From CAYYBE01 sp964470345 (lineage in GTDB: Bacteria > Babelota > Babeliae > Babelales > Babelaceae), in contig CAYYBE010000015.1 of NCBI GenBank assembly GCA_964470345.1, forward strand, positions 1 to 13,561: a DNA stretch of 13,561 nucleotides, written 5' to 3'. A program made the translations under genes and the position numbers. The notes below the pieces were generated by a model. It had not been told where the DNA came from, did not search any database, and saw nothing but the letters and a program-made list of their open reading frames with translations. Shown piece by piece: positions 11,968-13,561 of the stretch (position 1 is its first letter; every line of letters begins with the position of its first letter).

Positions 11968-13561
11968 TCAGTTCCCGTCATCCATAGTCATAAGATGCCC
12001 GATCTCTTCCCCCGCCAGCTGTGCTGCCAGTACCCGCCGCATGATTTTGCCCGATCGGGTTTTAGGTAGGGTGGTGACCGTGTAGATCTCTTTTGGAGTT
12101 GCAAATGGGCCAATCTTACTACGGATAAGTCCGATGATTTCGGGATTGATGGTCTCGGAAGCTATGGTCGCAGGTTTGAGGATGACAAACAGGGCAATAT
12201 TCTCTCCCTTGATCTCATCCTTTACCCGAATCGCTGCAGCTTCAAGAACCGACGGGTGTGCTGTAGCTGCCCGTTCTACCTCTGCAGATCCAATACAGTG
12301 CCCCGCAACATTGATAATGTCGTCAGCACGTCCTAAAATCCAAAAATGACCATCTTGGTCTTGAATAGCAAAATCGTTTGTCGCATATCTATTCTTAAAG
12401 CGGGTCCAATAACTATCAACAAATCGTTGAGGATTACCCCATACCCCCTGGGTTAAGCTGGGCCACGGATGATTAATGACCAAAAAACCCTTGGTATTGG
12501 CAGGAACTGGGTTTCCCTGTTCGTCAACAATTTCTGCGGCAATGCCGGGCAGCGGTGAAAGTGCAGACCCAGGCTTGAGTGCTGAGATGGGGGTGCTTTT
12601 TGTTGGTGCAATCATAAAACCACCTGTTTCTGTTTGCCACCAGGTATCTATGATAGGGCATCGTTTACCACCAATAACCTCAAAAAACCAGTGCCAGGCT
12701 TGTGGGTTGATCGGTTCGCCTACGCTGCCAAGCGTTGTTAGGCTTGTAAGATCATGCTGTGCAATGAGCTTGGGATCTGTTTTCATGCACATACGAATGA
12801 GTGTTGGCGATGTGTAGAAAATCGAGATCTTATGTTTGGCTATCAAACGCCACCAGCCATCAGAAGGGTTATCAGGTACTCCCTCAAACATAAAGAGTGT
12901 TGTCCCGTGCATTAAAGGTGCATAGACGCCATATGAGTGTCCGGTAATCCAGCCCAAATCTGCCGTGCACCAATAGCGTGCACCTTCTGCCGGATCAAAG
13001 GTTGCTCGAAAGGTGCTCAGTGCATAGGTAAGATACCCGCCGGTGCCATGGACGATGCCCTTAGGCTTACCCGTGGTCCCTGATGTGTACAGAATGAACA
13101 ATGGATGATTTGATTCTACTGGCTCAGGAGCAAGCGGGGGATAATGTTTGTTGACGAGTGTGTTTAGAAGTTGATCACGATCTGGCGTGAGAACAAGTGG
13201 CGTTGCACCACGTTGCAATACAAGCACCGTACGTACGGTGCTCTTTTCTTGCAATGCATCATCAACAATTGCTTTAAGTTGTATCTGTTTGCCTCGCCGT
13301 AATGTAACGTCAGCAGTTATGATATAAGAAGCTTGTGTATCGGCAATGCGCTCACGCAACGCTTGGGCGCTAAAGCCAGAAAAGACGACTGAGTGAATTG
13401 CTCCAAGGCGTGCAAGGGCAAGCATCGTAATAATTGCTTCGGGAATGTGGGGAAGGTAAAGAATAACGACAGAGCCTTTGGCGATGCCTACCGAGCGAAA
13501 TGCGCTGGCGTAGGTATTGATACGCTCAAACAGTTGTGCATAGGTATATGTTTGTGTGGTG
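11968..13561 (-). CDS. acs: Acetyl-CoA synthetase, N-terminus outside the window
   Basis: The visible 530 residues match AMP-forming acetyl-CoA synthetase, which makes acetyl-CoA from acetate, ATP and CoA in the cytoplasm; about 110-120 N-terminal residues are missing at the right edge. The frame is open to base 13560, so an apparent start at 13425 is an internal Met. Signatures in order: AMLALARLGAIHSVVFSGFS-type segment, the nucleotide-binding loop YTSGTTGKPKGIVHG, WCTADLGWITGHSYGVY, DTWWQTETGGFM (its Trp limits the pocket to acetate), GRADDIINVAGH, and the C-terminal PKTRSGKIMRR with the catalytic, acetylation-prone Lys. In the A8 region the usual Arg after GH is Cys (AGHCIGSAEVE). In Salmonella Acs the equivalent Arg contacts CoA, so activity may be altered. 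The stop is followed at once by the promoter of paralog 4. Confidence 0.95.
   Translation of the reverse strand, partial: TTQTYTYAQLFERINTYASAFRSVGIAKGSVVILYLPHIPEAIITMLALARLGAIHSVVFSGFSAQALRERIADTQASYIITADVTLRRGKQIQLKAIVDDALQEKSTVRTVLVLQRGATPLVLTPDRDQLLNTLVNKHYPPLAPEPVESNHPLFILYTSGTTGKPKGIVHGTGGYLTYALSTFRATFDPAEGARYWCTADLGWITGHSYGVYAPLMHGTTLFMFEGVPDNPSDGWWRLIAKHKISIFYTSPTLIRMCMKTDPKLIAQHDLTSLTTLGSVGEPINPQAWHWFFEVIGGKRCPIIDTWWQTETGGFMIAPTKSTPISALKPGSALSPLPGIAAEIVDEQGNPVPANTKGFLVINHPWPSLTQGVWGNPQRFVDSYWTRFKNRYATNDFAIQDQDGHFWILGRADDIINVAGHCIGSAEVERAATAHPSVLEAAAIRVKDEIKGENIALFVILKPATIASETINPEIIGLIRSKIGPFATPKEIYTVTTLPKTRSGKIMRRVLAAQLAGEEIGHLMTMDDGN

Noticed and set aside
1..13561. CRISPR array, insertion sequence, rRNA or replication origin
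   Set aside because: No regularly spaced direct repeats, transposase-like frame with terminal inverted repeats, rRNA segments or DnaA-box cluster were seen in the window.

Overview
The window reads as a bacterial chromosome segment: bacterial tRNAs, Shine-Dalgarno sites, sigma70-like promoters and intrinsic terminators, with TAA, TAG and TGA all acting as stops. One tRNA carries an encoded CCA and the other does not. Several predicted Sec-exported proteins of unknown function, one of them a Kruppel-type C2H2 zinc-finger protein, suggest a bacterium living in or on a eukaryotic (probably protist) host. A lineage such as Dependentiae/TM6 would fit, but no phylogenetic marker here proves it.

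Layout. Positions 1-970 form a small accessory module: the last codons of a probable DUF2975 membrane protein, its YozG-type XRE regulator, and, facing it, a HicB-type antitoxin gene. Upstream of hicB is a frameshifted remnant of the HicA toxin gene, behind a strong promoter whose spacer holds a perfect 20-bp palindrome. Positions 970-2418 hold two minus-strand tRNAs (Val-CAC, Ala-CGC) directly downstream of the signal-peptide-bearing zinc-finger gene. Positions 2542-7007 are housekeeping: CTP synthase (pyrG), a short COG1926-type phosphoribosyltransferase, a SulP anion transporter with STAS domain, and an RRM/RGG RNA-binding protein. Two inverted repeats lie between the divergent phosphoribosyltransferase and SulP genes, and a hairpin terminator separates the convergent SulP and RRM genes.

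Positions 7398-11888 hold five consecutive minus-strand genes for small predicted exported proteins. Four are paralogs sharing a C-terminal membrane segment with a G-x-x-x-G-[EQ]-[TM]-K-[YH]-K motif and a basic, Trp-containing tail, while their central regions are unrelated in length and composition. Each gene has its own promoter of one type (TTGCTT or TTGCCT, 16-17 bp spacer, TAnnnT). Three of these promoters have the -35 box inside the terminator hairpin of the preceding gene, so the cluster appears to be a row of single-gene units. The window ends inside a minus-strand acetyl-CoA synthetase gene (acs), whose N-terminus lies outside.

The most novel items are the exported zinc-finger protein (candidate nucleus-targeted effector) and the tandem anchored-protein family with its repeated promoter/terminator design.
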